A DNA stretch of 64,000 nt from Bacteroidota bacterium (GTDB lineage: Bacteria; Bacteroidota; Bacteroidia; B-17B0; Aurantibacillaceae). Shown here piece by piece: positions 15,773-24,338 of this stretch. Within the stretch, counting starts at the first letter, position 1, and each line of letters begins with the position of its first letter. Both the position numbers and the translations under genes were made by a program. The notes under the pieces were generated by a model. It searched no databases. It worked only from the letters and a program-made list of their open reading frames with translations, and was not told where the DNA came from. The stretch spans positions 32,087 through 96,086 of the forward strand of contig JAJNBG010000022.1 of assembly GCA_021155905.1 (NCBI GenBank), given 5' to 3'.

Positions 15773-16870
15773 TTATTTTTCTTTTTTCTGTTTCTTTATT
15801 ATTGCTGCAATCGGCCCAAAAGGTCCGTACTTATGTTGAGCTTCGCTAAAGCCATCTGTATAGAGACCGAATGGATGATCAAACGGTTTTTCACTGATCT
15901 TAGGCCAGTCTTGAGAAATATCTTTTTTAGGACGTGGTTGCGAATTCACAAAGGCGGCTACATCCCAGGCTTCTTCATCCGATAGTTGCGGACTATTATG
16001 CATCACTCCCTGCGGCATATTGTATTTAACAAACTTCGCAAAACTCCCCAGACGGTACAAACCGGCGCCATCATTATAACTTTGCGGACCCCAAAGAGGA
16101 GGATAAGTAAAAGTAGTTTTTTCAGCGTTCAGCAATCCTTCTCCATTGGCCTGGTGACAGGACTGGCATTTTTCAACATACACACTCTGACCTTTATGAG
16201 GATCTGCGGCACGTTCTAAAAAAGCCAGTTCTTTTAAGCCTGAGCCTGCCGGTTTTTTTCCTTTGGGTACATCTTTCCCGATCCATTTGATATAAGCTAC
16301 AATAGCCTGCATTTCTTTGGAAAGTGTATCAATAGCTTTGCCATTTAAGCTGCGCTCAAAACAATCATTCACCCGCTTGTAAATATTTTCAATGCTTCCT
16401 GAACGAGCCCTGTACTTAGGATAAGTAGCAGCCACAGCACTGTAATTATTTCCAAACACAGTAGTACCCGCATTTAAATGACAGTTCTGGCAATTCATGC
16501 CGTTAGTGGAATTTTTAAAGACCTTTCCATTCGGGCCGTAATACAAAGCGGTATGAGCAACCAATTCTTTACCATACAACACCATTTCCTTTTCAGTGGC
16601 AGCCAATGATAATTCATCCGGGGCTTTCCAATAGTTGGTGGTATCAATTTGTTTTAATGCTTCCTGTTTAGCAGCATCCGTAAAGTTTCCGTTTGAATCA
16701 GCCTGAGGAATAGCAACCTTTGGTTTTTCGGCAGGAGTATAATCAGGCAGGTAATTATATAATAAAACGGAAAGAACAACAATGATAAAGATCAAAGCAA
16801 TGATTGCATTGATCAGCTTTGAAATAACTTCAGTAAGATTATTTTGATCTTTATTTTGTTCTTCTGTCAT
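15773..16870 (-). CDS. Membrane-anchored dihaem cytochrome c, TsdA-like (thiosulfate dehydrogenase family)
   Basis: 365 residues. One N-terminal membrane anchor (about 18-38) exposes two cytochrome c domains to the periplasm. Haem motifs are CQNCH (Cys127-His131) and CQSCH (Cys235-His239). Between them, [20 protein letters not shown] places Cys170 about 39 residues after the first haem His, where TsdA enzymes carry the unusual Cys axial ligand of the active-site haem. The stretch [22 protein letters not shown] is also TsdA/SoxA-like. Family role: oxidation of thiosulfate to tetrathionate, or the reverse. It is the first gene of the sulfur operon. A generic class I cytochrome is possible, but the Cys and its context favour TsdA. 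Confidence 0.8.
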   Translation of the reverse strand: MTEEQNKDQNNLTEVISKLINAIIALIFIIVVLSVLLYNYLPDYTPAEKPKVAIPQADSNGNFTDAAKQEALKQIDTTNYWKAPDELSLAATEKEMVLYGKELVAHTALYYGPNGKVFKNSTNGMNCQNCHLNAGTTVFGNNYSAVAATYPKYRARSGSIENIYKRVNDCFERSLNGKAIDTLSKEMQAIVAYIKWIGKDVPKGKKPAGSGLKELAFLERAADPHKGQSVYVEKCQSCHQANGEGLLNAEKTTFTYPPLWGPQSYNDGAGLYRLGSFAKFVKYNMPQGVMHNSPQLSDEEAWDVAAFVNSQPRPKKDISQDWPKISEKPFDHPFGLYTDGFSEAQHKYGPFGPIAAIIKKQKKEK

Positions 16871-16900
16871 TTATAGCTCCAGGCCAACCCGTTTAATAAT

Positions 16901-16927
16901 ACTTATAAGAAATTTTACTTTATAAGT
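16901..16927. promoter_or_regulatory. Inverted repeat upstream of the sulfur operon (possible operator)
   Basis: ACTTATAA (16901-16908) and TTATAAGT (16920-16927) are perfect inverted 8-mers, 11 bp apart, 31 bp upstream of the cytochrome start codon. The position and symmetry fit a dimeric repressor or activator site, but AT-rich inverted 8-mers can occur by chance. Confidence 0.35.
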
Positions 16928-16930
16928 TTA

Positions 16931-17030
16931 TACATCCTCCGTCCTGCGGACACCTCCTTCAAAGGAGGAATTTTTGCGTTTTTTCAGATTCTGCAATTCC
17001 CTCTTTGAAGAAAGTGCCTGAAAGGCGGGA
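16931..17030. repeat. Extragenic inverted repeat (CACCTCCTTCAAAGGAGG type)
   Basis: The arm at 16948-16972 is an imperfect inverted copy of 16995-17018, and the left arm also holds a small perfect hairpin CCTCCTT-CA-AAGGAGG. It fills most of the gap between the cytochrome gene and dapA. It resembles interspersed sequences I recall from other Bacteroidota; there is no second copy in this window. Confidence 0.6.
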
Positions 17031-17048
17031 AATGTTGTTCTGATAATA

Positions 17049-17927
17049 TTAATAAGCTATTTTCTTTAACTTCGCTTTCACTGTATCATTAGGTTCAACC
17101 AATGGTAAACGAACGTTGGCCAGAGTAATCTTTTTTTGCGCTAATACTACTTTTACGCCACCCGGGTTTCCGTCCGCAAATAATTGCTCGGTGATCTCCA
17201 TCAGTTTATAATGTAATTTTTGCGCGGTTTTTAAATCATGCACCAAAGCCGATCGAACCATATCACTGAAATCTTTCGGATAAGCATTAGCCACCACAGA
17301 GATTACGCCATCTCCACCGCTGGCGATGATTGGTAATGTTAGATTATCATCACCACTAATGATCAGGAAATTATCCGGGCGATGCTTGATGATCTTCATG
17401 ATCTGCTCCATATTACCACTCGCTTCTTTCACGGCAATGATGTTCTTAAATTCAGTGGCCAAACGAATGGTGGTATCCCATGAAATATTGGAAGCTGTTC
17501 TTCCCGGTACATTGTATAATATGATCGGCAAAGGGCTTGCTTTTGAGATAGCTTTGTAATGCTGGTAAATACCTTCCTGTGACGGTTTGTTATAATAAGG
17601 CGAAACAGAAAGGATCGCATCAAAATCAGATAATTTATCTTTTTTCAATTGTTCCACAATTTCAGCGGTATTGTTACCCCCAACTCCTAAAACTAACGGT
17701 AAGCGTTTTTTATTGGTTTTAACAATGTGCGCAATCACCTGTTCTTTTTCTTCCTTCGATAAGGTCGCCGTTTCACCGGTAGTACCCATCACGACAATGT
17801 ACTCTACCCTACCTTTTATGAGGTGTTCTACTAATTTAGTTAATGCCGGAAAATCAATGGCTCCTTTTGACGTAAACGGAGTGACAATGGCAACTCCCGT
17901 ACCTGTAAAATTTAATGCTTGCTTCAT
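17049..17927 (-). CDS. dapA: 4-hydroxy-tetrahydrodipicolinate synthase
   Basis: 292 residues, standard length. Class I aldolase (TIM barrel) with the expected signatures: GTGVAIVTPF at the start, MGTTGETATLSKEE (Thr pair binding pyruvate, about 46-51), YYNKPSQEGIYQHY with the catalytic Tyr, YNVPGRTASNI, and the Schiff-base Lys in IIAVKEASGNM. It condenses pyruvate with aspartate semialdehyde on the way to diaminopimelate and lysine, so it feeds peptidoglycan synthesis. It overlaps the upstream DUF6913 gene by 4 bp (ATGA), so the two are translationally coupled. Confidence 0.96.
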   Translation of the reverse strand: MKQALNFTGTGVAIVTPFTSKGAIDFPALTKLVEHLIKGRVEYIVVMGTTGETATLSKEEKEQVIAHIVKTNKKRLPLVLGVGGNNTAEIVEQLKKDKLSDFDAILSVSPYYNKPSQEGIYQHYKAISKASPLPIILYNVPGRTASNISWDTTIRLATEFKNIIAVKEASGNMEQIMKIIKHRPDNFLIISGDDNLTLPIIASGGDGVISVVANAYPKDFSDMVRSALVHDLKTAQKLHYKLMEITEQLFADGNPGGVKVVLAQKKITLANVRLPLVEPNDTVKAKLKKIAY

Positions 17928-18442
17928 TTGGTTGTTGGTTTAATCATATTCAAATATACTATTACTTGTTTTAAGTAATCCGAACTATTCAATGTTTTAT
18001 CACTATTTATTGTCATTTCAAACGCCCCGTTTTGAAAACTTCCTATTTTACATTTGGCAGGGACCAGTTTACTAAGAGCAAAAGCTTTTACCTGTTTTGC
18101 TTCACCAAGGTTAATTAACACATCTATTGGTTTGGAAGATAATTTATGAATCACATCGTCCTTTGGCAAACCAAAAAGTGTAAATTGTTTTTTATCCAAA
18201 ATCAAATGGTTAAAATCCGGCCGAGGAGCATGCTCCGGTTTGCCTTCAAAAATAATGGCGACCAGAACATGAATGTTATCTTTTTTACAAACATTGATGA
18301 AATCCACACAATTGCTCAACTGATGGTCATAAGCAATTAATACAACACTGGATAGCTGGCTCCAGTTTAAAAATTGCTTAGCACTTTTGGTTGTTTCTTT
18401 TTTGGAGATCAGCCAATTTGAAATATGTTGTATAAATGACAC
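17924..18442 (-). CDS. DUF6913-like protein coupled to dapA
   Basis: 172 residues with no signal peptide. The start is GTG at 18442. It resembles the DUF6913 family of Bacteroidota: LNWSQLSSVVLIAYD, an alternating helix/strand order, DVLINLGEAKQVKAFALSKLVPAKCKIG, and a C-terminal helix with SSDYLKQVIVYLNMI. The family has no established function. The 4 bp overlap with dapA implies coupled expression, and a role near lysine or cell-wall precursor supply is an inference from that coupling. Confidence 0.75.
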   Translation of the reverse strand: MSFIQHISNWLISKKETTKSAKQFLNWSQLSSVVLIAYDHQLSNCVDFINVCKKDNIHVLVAIIFEGKPEHAPRPDFNHLILDKKQFTLFGLPKDDVIHKLSSKPIDVLINLGEAKQVKAFALSKLVPAKCKIGSFQNGAFEMTINSDKTLNSSDYLKQVIVYLNMIKPTTK

Positions 18443-18560
18443 GTTACAGGATATGCAAACAAAAATACAAAACAGCCAAGGAAAATGCTATTCCGGCGAA
18501 TAAAATAAAGAGTGGGCATAGGGTTGCATTAATTTGCAATTGTAACTAAAACTATATCCT

Positions 18561-20174
18561 ATGAAAAAACTGTACTCACTCCTCCTGGTTCTTATATTTT
18601 TATCCGGAAAACATTATGCGCAAACCATTCAATGGGCAACAACCGAGAACGGCCCTAACACCGCAAAAAAAATATTCTGTGACAAAGACAGTAATGTTTA
18701 TATATACGGGAACAAAGCACTGGCCGGGATAGATCCATACACCTTTTCACCAGATACGAGCGGCTCATACCTTGAAAAATTTTCGGCACAGGGAAACCTT
18801 GTACTCTACAAACGCTGGAACGGGATTCGTTTTTATATCCAGGATTATATTTATGATGGGAACCAGTCATTCTATTTCACTGGTTTCTTTGCAGGAAGCT
18901 TTACGATAGATGGCATAACAATAACCAGCAAGGGAAATCTTGACGGGATGATCGGGAAAATGAACACGAATGGAACTATTTTATGGATCAACACATTTGG
19001 AAGCAGCCAAAGAGAAATTGGGCAGGGAATCTGTTTAAACAGTGCAAAAACTAGTCTTATTATTACAGGCAGCACGACAGATAGCCTTGTAGTGAATAAT
19101 ACTTACATTGACAAAAGCACACAAAGTGCGTTGGTGGCAAAATTTTCCCTGAGCGGAATACTACAGTCCCATAAGCTACATGATTTCCTGCCACAAAGAG
19201 ATAATGTGTACGGAACTGAAGAAGGATTAGGAAATGTTGGAAAAGAAATTAAATGTGACATGGCTGGCAATTATTACATTCTTACCGATCGGGAAGGTAA
19301 ACACCCACCCTGCTGTTCAAGTGATACATTAGATGCTGCACTTGAAGGAAGGTATGTTACAAAATTAAATGCAAGCCTTGATACAATCTGGTCACATTAT
19401 GTGATTGGTCCTAACTGTTATTATGGCTGGGAATCTCATGGCCTGGCTGTATCTGCTAATGGCGATCCTTATATTACGGGATACTGTTCCAGTCATTATG
19501 GTGGGACCGGCTTTGTTGACAGGTTAAACCAGAATACCGGCGTAGTTGCCTGGAATGAGGATCGCACGGATGGTGGCTTCGGTGACATTACCACAGAAGG
19601 AAATAACCTGTTTACCTGTGGCACAGACAGCGCAAATTATTGTCCTTGTCCTGATTCACACCAAGGCTACCAAACCCTGAAAAAATTTGACCAAAGTAAT
19701 ACGATGGTACAACTGATGAAATTCAATGGATCTAAATATGAAGACTTACGTTTTGATAATATAACAAGAGACGGGTTTGGTGATACATACCTTCTCGGGA
19801 CTTTTTATTCATCTATGACAGTAATTGGAACTGACACACTCTACTCGTCTTTTCCAGCGTCGCAAGGCCGTTTTGTGATGAAACTGAGTGATAACGCAAC
19901 CTCCACTGCTATAGCCCGTAATGAATCCGGCACTTCATTCTATGTTTACCCCAACCCCTCGAATGGAATTGTGGAGATTCATTATTCAGGAAACGGAAAT
20001 GAAAATGCCCGGTTTAATGTGGTGGATATAATGGGTAGAACCATTCATTCGGACATGCTTCCAAAAGGAACGAACACCAAAACAATTGATCTCAGTAAAG
20101 AGGCGAAAGGCCTTTACATGATCGAGGTATTTTCAGAAAAGGGAAAAAATTATAAAAAGCTGGTTATAGAATAA
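18561..20174 (+). CDS. Secreted T9SS cargo protein (SBBP/beta-propeller-like repeats)
   Basis: 537 residues. Signal peptide MKKLYSLLLVLIFLSGKHYAQ. The body (about 25-450) carries repeated short beta modules such as GTILWINTFGSSQREIGQGI and DPYITGYCSSHYGG, in the manner of SBBP-type propeller proteins. The C-terminal ~75 residues are a T9SS type A sorting domain (FYVYPNPSNGIVEIHY ... GLYMIEVFSEKGKNYKKLVIE). Export to the cell surface by T9SS is expected. The middle has a Cys-rich run (PPCCSSDT, NYCPCPDS). A TAATTTG -7-like box ends 25 bp before the ATG, and a strong terminator follows directly. The cargo function is unknown. Confidence 0.88.
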   Translation: MKKLYSLLLVLIFLSGKHYAQTIQWATTENGPNTAKKIFCDKDSNVYIYGNKALAGIDPYTFSPDTSGSYLEKFSAQGNLVLYKRWNGIRFYIQDYIYDGNQSFYFTGFFAGSFTIDGITITSKGNLDGMIGKMNTNGTILWINTFGSSQREIGQGICLNSAKTSLIITGSTTDSLVVNNTYIDKSTQSALVAKFSLSGILQSHKLHDFLPQRDNVYGTEEGLGNVGKEIKCDMAGNYYILTDREGKHPPCCSSDTLDAALEGRYVTKLNASLDTIWSHYVIGPNCYYGWESHGLAVSANGDPYITGYCSSHYGGTGFVDRLNQNTGVVAWNEDRTDGGFGDITTEGNNLFTCGTDSANYCPCPDSHQGYQTLKKFDQSNTMVQLMKFNGSKYEDLRFDNITRDGFGDTYLLGTFYSSMTVIGTDTLYSSFPASQGRFVMKLSDNATSTAIARNESGTSFYVYPNPSNGIVEIHYSGNGNENARFNVVDIMGRTIHSDMLPKGTNTKTIDLSKEAKGLYMIEVFSEKGKNYKKLVIE

Positions 20175-20176
20175 AC

Positions 20177-20208
20177 AAAAAAGGGGTTAGAAAACTAACC
20201 CCTTTTTT
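20177..20208. terminator. Bidirectional intrinsic terminator between a T9SS gene and mazG
   Basis: AAAAAAGGGGTTAG (20177-20190) and its exact complement (20195-20208) around an AAAA loop, with T runs on both strands. The right arm overlaps the mazG stop codon (TTA at 20207-20209). Confidence 0.92.
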
Positions 20209-20980
20209 ACTTTCCTTCTTTGGTCTTGGCTTCGTTCCAGAACTTATCCATTTCTTCCAAAGTCGATTCTTCCAGGGTTTTGCCCTGGGCTTTGATTTTT
20301 TGTTCCATGTAATTGAAACGGAAGATGAATTTCTTATTAGTCTTTTCTAAAGCATCCTCCGGATTTATTTTTAAATAACGTGCGTAATTAATGAGAGAAA
20401 ACAAAACGTCACCAAACTCCGCTTCCAGTTTTTCCTGGCTTCCGTTCTTCACTTCTTCGTGGAACTCACCCAGCTCTTCCTGTACCTTTTCCCACACTTG
20501 CTCCGGCCTGTCCCAGTCAAAACCAATCGCGCGCGCTTTATCCTGGATGCGCAAAGCTTTTAATAACGACGGCATGCTGTTGGGTACACCGGATAAGGCT
20601 CCTTTATCTCCCTCTTTTTGCTTGAGTTTTTCCCAGTTCGTAGTTACTTCTTCTGCTCCGGAAACTTTTACATCTCCATAAATATGCGGATGACGAAAGA
20701 TCATTTTTTCACACAAAGAATTAATGACATCGGTAATATTAAAATCATTGGTCTCACTTCCGATCTTTGCATAAAAAACCAGGTGCAATAAAATATCACC
20801 GATCTCTTTTTTAATCTCATTTGGGTCTTTCTTTAAAATCGCATCACTCAACTCATAAGTTTCTTCGATGGTCAAATGCCTTAAAGATTCCATGGTCTGC
20901 TTCTGATCCCAGGGGCATTTGGCACGCAAATCATCCATGATATTCAGCAAACGTTCAAAGGCTACTAATCGCTCGTCCAT
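20207..20980 (-). CDS. mazG: Nucleoside triphosphate pyrophosphohydrolase MazG
   Basis: 257 residues, the usual two-domain length. The first MazG domain has CPWDQKQTMESLRHLTIEETYELSDAI with the metal-binding EExxE and then KKEIGDILLHLVFYA. The second repeats it as VQEELGEFHEEV ... LEAEFGDVLFSLINYARYL. Family role: hydrolysis of (d)NTPs to (d)NMP and PPi, as nucleotide-pool cleaning. It is 1 bp downstream of kmo, apparently in one transcript ydeI-like/kmo/mazG. No functional link to kynurenine metabolism is evident. Confidence 0.95.
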   Translation of the reverse strand: MDERLVAFERLLNIMDDLRAKCPWDQKQTMESLRHLTIEETYELSDAILKKDPNEIKKEIGDILLHLVFYAKIGSETNDFNITDVINSLCEKMIFRHPHIYGDVKVSGAEEVTTNWEKLKQKEGDKGALSGVPNSMPSLLKALRIQDKARAIGFDWDRPEQVWEKVQEELGEFHEEVKNGSQEKLEAEFGDVLFSLINYARYLKINPEDALEKTNKKFIFRFNYMEQKIKAQGKTLEESTLEEMDKFWNEAKTKEGK

Positions 20981-20981
20981 C

Positions 20982-22331
20982 TTATAATGATTTTAAAATC
21001 GCATTCTCTACTTCAGTACTATCCCATTTATTTTCAATATCCGGCATCATCATAATCTTATCCATAATGGCCTGTTGTTTGTTACCGGCTATCAATGCCT
21101 CGCTATAGCGGATAGACGGCGTATAAGTCACCATACTGTATAACGGAATCCATTTCTCAGGATGTTTGGCGCTGAAATGTGCTTCGATTTTCTTCTGAAG
21201 TAAAAAGGTTTTATCAGCCGTTTTATCACGCATTTCAATAAAGTTGGCAATGGCTAAATCGGCGATAGCGTCACCATCGGGCTTGCGTAATGTTTCATAT
21301 TCTTTCAAACAGGCGGCATTTAAATCACCATGTTTTTCCATTAATTCATTCAACACCACGCAATCTTCAAAACCACAATTCATTCCCTGTCCGTAAAAAG
21401 GCACAATGGCATGAGCCGCATCACCAATCAATGCTATTTTTTCATCCCATACCCATGGCTTGCATTTCACGGTTACCAAGCTGGACGTAGGATTCGCAAA
21501 ATAGTCTTCCAACAAGGTTGGCATTAAAGGAACCGCATCAGGAAATTCCTGTTTAAAAAATGCCAGGACTTCTTCTTTTGTTTTTAAAGCCTCAAAGGAA
21601 ACTTTTCCTTCCATCTGGAAAAACAAGGTGCAGGTGAAGCTGCCATCCATGTTCGGCAGGGCAATCATCATAAAACTACCGCGTGGCCAGATATGCAAAC
21701 AATTCTTTTCAATCAGGTGTTCCCCATTTGCTCCTGCCGGAATCACCAGTTCTTTATAACCACAGTCAATATAAAACTGCTGGTAATCAAAACGATCTGA
21801 CTGCAATTGCATCTGGGTACGCACCGCACTAAACGCCCCGTCTGAACCTAAAATAAAATCTGATTTAACGTGCGAAGTGGTATCGGTGTTTGTATTATGA
21901 AAAAATAATTCGTTTGTTCTACGATCTATTTTATCACATCTCTCTTCAAAATGAATTTTCACATTTGGCTGTTGTTCTGCCAAATCCATTAAACGCATAT
22001 TGATACCGCCACGGGATACAGAGTAAATGGCCTGATTATCTTTTCCGTAAGCCTGGTACGTAGATGACCCGTCTTTCATATGAATAGAACGACCATACAT
22101 GGGAATGGCGATTTTTTTGATTTCATCCGCAATGCCAACTCCTTCCAGTCCTCTCCACCCCCTATCACTTAAAGCTAAATTAATAGAACGGCCTGCAATG
22201 ATATCTGCCTCGCGCATATCAGGGCGGCGTTCATAAATATCAACTTTATGTCCTCGCTTCGCTAAATAAATGGAAACCAGGGAACCAACCAACCCGGCAC
22301 CTACAACTGTAATATTTTTTTTTGAACTCAT
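20982..22331 (-). CDS. kmo: Kynurenine 3-monooxygenase
   Basis: 449 residues, standard for bacterial KMO. FAD-binding signatures: VVGAGLVGSLVSIYLAKRGHKVDIYERR at the N terminus, then GRSINLALSDRGW (the RSINLALS motif is diagnostic for KMO), and GDAAHAIVPFYGQGMNCGFEDC near 305-325. Role: NADPH- and O2-dependent hydroxylation of L-kynurenine to 3-hydroxykynurenine in tryptophan breakdown or de novo NAD synthesis. No other kynurenine-pathway gene lies in the window. The start codon overlaps the stop of the upstream YdeI-like gene by 4 bp. Confidence 0.94.
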   Translation of the reverse strand: MSSKKNITVVGAGLVGSLVSIYLAKRGHKVDIYERRPDMREADIIAGRSINLALSDRGWRGLEGVGIADEIKKIAIPMYGRSIHMKDGSSTYQAYGKDNQAIYSVSRGGINMRLMDLAEQQPNVKIHFEERCDKIDRRTNELFFHNTNTDTTSHVKSDFILGSDGAFSAVRTQMQLQSDRFDYQQFYIDCGYKELVIPAGANGEHLIEKNCLHIWPRGSFMMIALPNMDGSFTCTLFFQMEGKVSFEALKTKEEVLAFFKQEFPDAVPLMPTLLEDYFANPTSSLVTVKCKPWVWDEKIALIGDAAHAIVPFYGQGMNCGFEDCVVLNELMEKHGDLNAACLKEYETLRKPDGDAIADLAIANFIEMRDKTADKTFLLQKKIEAHFSAKHPEKWIPLYSMVTYTPSIRYSEALIAGNKQQAIMDKIMMMPDIENKWDSTEVENAILKSL

Positions 22332-22996
22332 TTTTTTAATGTTACTTTTTTATACTTATCATGCATCATTTGTTTGGATGCCAGTTTTTCAATGGCCTGA
22401 CCAATCCGTTTCAAACGTGTTTCTTCTTTCTTGGCATCTGTGATCCACATCATGTACTCTTTGCGATGAGAATAGGCTAAAGATTCAAAGTAGGTAAACA
22501 CTTTAGCGGACTTAAAACTTTTTTTTACATCGTCGGGGATTTCTACTGTTTTGTCTTTCGCCGCTATAATCTTTATCCCTTTTCTATTATTGTCGATCGC
22601 TTCAAACAACAATTCAAGAATGGATTCTTCGTCAATTTGTTTCACATCGGTGAAAGTAAGATGCCTGTTGTGAACATTACCGGGATTTTGTTGCAGGATC
22701 TTTTTCGGATCTTTCAATAATGCTCCCTGAAAAAAAGTAAGGGCCGCGTGTTTTTTAAATCCCCAGAATCCACATACCATACCATCCAGGTAATAATTAG
22801 GTCCCCATTTCCAGTCCTCGATCATGTCAGGATCGGCACTCAAAATAATCTTCCGAAGTTTCCTGCAAATTTTCTGCGCAAAGGGTTCCATTTGAGAAAT
22901 TCCCTCATCGATTAAAGCAGGCGCATCCGGATTATGTTTTACTTTTGCGATATTAAATGTAGATTTGGTTGTGCTTAAAAAACTGGAAGTAAACAT
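22328..22996 (-). CDS. YdeI/OmpD-associated family protein (DUF1801-like)
   Basis: About 222 residues from the ATG at 22996. The YdeI-like fold is shown by IEDWKWGPNYYLDGMVCGFWGFKKHAALTFF followed by the C-terminal helical part ending WITDAKKEETRLKRIGQAIEKLA, typical of the OmdA/YdeI tail. The start is uncertain: an ATG at 23020 is in frame but both candidates overlap the divergent tilS start region, and no later ATG precedes the domain except Met at about residue 36. Family function is poorly known. It precedes kmo with a 4 bp overlap. Confidence 0.72.
   Translation of the reverse strand: MFTSSFLSTTKSTFNIAKVKHNPDAPALIDEGISQMEPFAQKICRKLRKIILSADPDMIEDWKWGPNYYLDGMVCGFWGFKKHAALTFFQGALLKDPKKILQQNPGNVHNRHLTFTDVKQIDEESILELLFEAIDNNRKGIKIIAAKDKTVEIPDDVKKSFKSAKVFTYFESLAYSHRKEYMMWITDAKKEETRLKRIGQAIEKLASKQMMHDKYKKVTLKK
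22940..22947 (+). promoter_or_regulatory. -7 promoter element of tilS, inside the opposing gene
   Basis: TACTTTTG matches TAnnTTTG and lies 17 bp before the TTG start of tilS. It falls within the N-terminal coding part of the opposing YdeI-like gene. Confidence 0.5.
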
Positions 22997-24293
22997 ACAT
23001 AAAAACGCCTTATTTAACAAAACTGATAAGCTATTAGTTGCTTTCAGTGGTGGCGTGGATTCAGTCGTTTTAGCCGATCTGCTGAAAAAGAGTAGCTACC
23101 AAATTGAGCTGGCACATTGTAATTTTCAGTTACGGGGAAAAGAGGCAAAAGATGATACAGAATTCTGCAGAAGTTATGCAGAATCCATCGGTGTTCCTTT
23201 TCATGTTATGTATTTTGACACCAAGGATTACGCAGCTCAACATCATTTGTCTATTCAAATGGCAGCGCGCGACCTGCGTTATAACTGGTTCAAATCATTA
23301 AAGGAACAATATGGTTTTGACTATATTTTAACTGCTCATCATGGGAGTGATAATGTGGAAACCTTATTGGTGAATCTTATTAGAGGGACCGGTATCAAAG
23401 GTTTACAGGGAATTCCGGAGAAGCAAAATCATATGGTGAGGCCTTTACTATTTGCTACTAAAGAAGAGATCAGGGAATACGCCGCCAAACAAAAACTGGC
23501 CTTCAGGGAAGACAGCAGCAATCAAGAAGTAAAGTATAAACGAAATTTCATCCGCCATCAAATCGTACCCGGACTTAAAATATTAAACCCGGCTATCGAA
23601 GAAACAATTCATACTTCTATACAGTTTTTCAAACAATCCTCTGAGATCATTGCAGAATATGCGCAACAAGAATATCAGCGTATTTGCAAAGAAGAGAACG
23701 ACCAATTATTCATTGATATTAATTTAATCATCAAGGAAAAACAAAAAGAAACCTTATTGTTCGAATGGCTATATCCTAAGCAGTTTAAAACCACGCAGAT
23801 TCAACAATTAAGTGAAGCTCTTTTGAGCGAAAATCATACCGGCAAACAATTTTCGTCGGCCACCCATCAATTAGTGATTGACCGAAAATACATCATTGTA
23901 AAGAAACGTGATATTGAGAATAAGGTCAGTGAATATACCATCACGTCTTTAACCGACACGGGACATTTACCGATTTCCCTTGTTTTTGAAGAAGCCCATG
24001 ATCTCATTTTTTCTAAAGATCCAAATACAATCAGCATTCCCTATTCGGCAAATTTATTTCCCCTGAAACTAAGACGATGGAAAGCAGGTGACAAATTTAA
24101 ACCCTTTGGTATGACAGGTTTTAAGAAACTGAGCGATTTTTTCAAAGACAAAAAATTATCACTTTTTGAAAAAGAAAATGTGTGGATCCTTGAAAATAAG
24201 GAACACATTCTTTGGATAGTCGGTTATCGAATGGATGACCGGTGTAAAGCTGTTGACGGTGAAGAGAAATTATTAAAGATTTCTGTTGATTAA
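22965..24293 (+). CDS. tilS: tRNA(Ile)-lysidine synthase
   Basis: 442 residues if started at TTG 22965; GTG at 22971 is an equal alternative and no ATG is available. The N-type ATP-pyrophosphatase P-loop SGGVDS is at 28-33, followed by LAHCNFQLRGKEA and LTAHHGSDNVETLLVNLIRGTG. The C-terminal TilS domain is complete (PLKLRRWKAGDKFKPFGM, KKLSDFFKDKK, ILWIVGYRMDDR). It ligates lysine to C34 of tRNA-Ile(CAU), changing it to read AUA, and is essential in most bacteria. The gene is divergent from the YdeI-like/kmo/mazG transcript and the two 5' ends overlap. Confidence 0.95.
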   Translation: MVVLKKLEVNIHKNALFNKTDKLLVAFSGGVDSVVLADLLKKSSYQIELAHCNFQLRGKEAKDDTEFCRSYAESIGVPFHVMYFDTKDYAAQHHLSIQMAARDLRYNWFKSLKEQYGFDYILTAHHGSDNVETLLVNLIRGTGIKGLQGIPEKQNHMVRPLLFATKEEIREYAAKQKLAFREDSSNQEVKYKRNFIRHQIVPGLKILNPAIEETIHTSIQFFKQSSEIIAEYAQQEYQRICKEENDQLFIDINLIIKEKQKETLLFEWLYPKQFKTTQIQQLSEALLSENHTGKQFSSATHQLVIDRKYIIVKKRDIENKVSEYTITSLTDTGHLPISLVFEEAHDLIFSKDPNTISIPYSANLFPLKLRRWKAGDKFKPFGMTGFKKLSDFFKDKKLSLFEKENVWILENKEHILWIVGYRMDDRCKAVDGEEKLLKISVD

Positions 24294-24296
24294 AGC

Positions 24297-24320
24297 TTCT
24301 CGACTTCGCTCGAAGTGACA
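24297..24320. repeat. Short extragenic repeat (CTCGACTTCGCTCGAAGTGACA type)
   Basis: The block just after the tilS stop contains CTTCG-CT-CGAAG, a compact hairpin, followed by TGACA. I recall this word as a common extragenic sequence in Bacteroidota. A weaker relative may lie at about 11761-11785 (CCCGACTTCGCCCGACCTGACA). Confidence 0.5.
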
Positions 24321-24338
24321 TGAAACAACATAATATTC

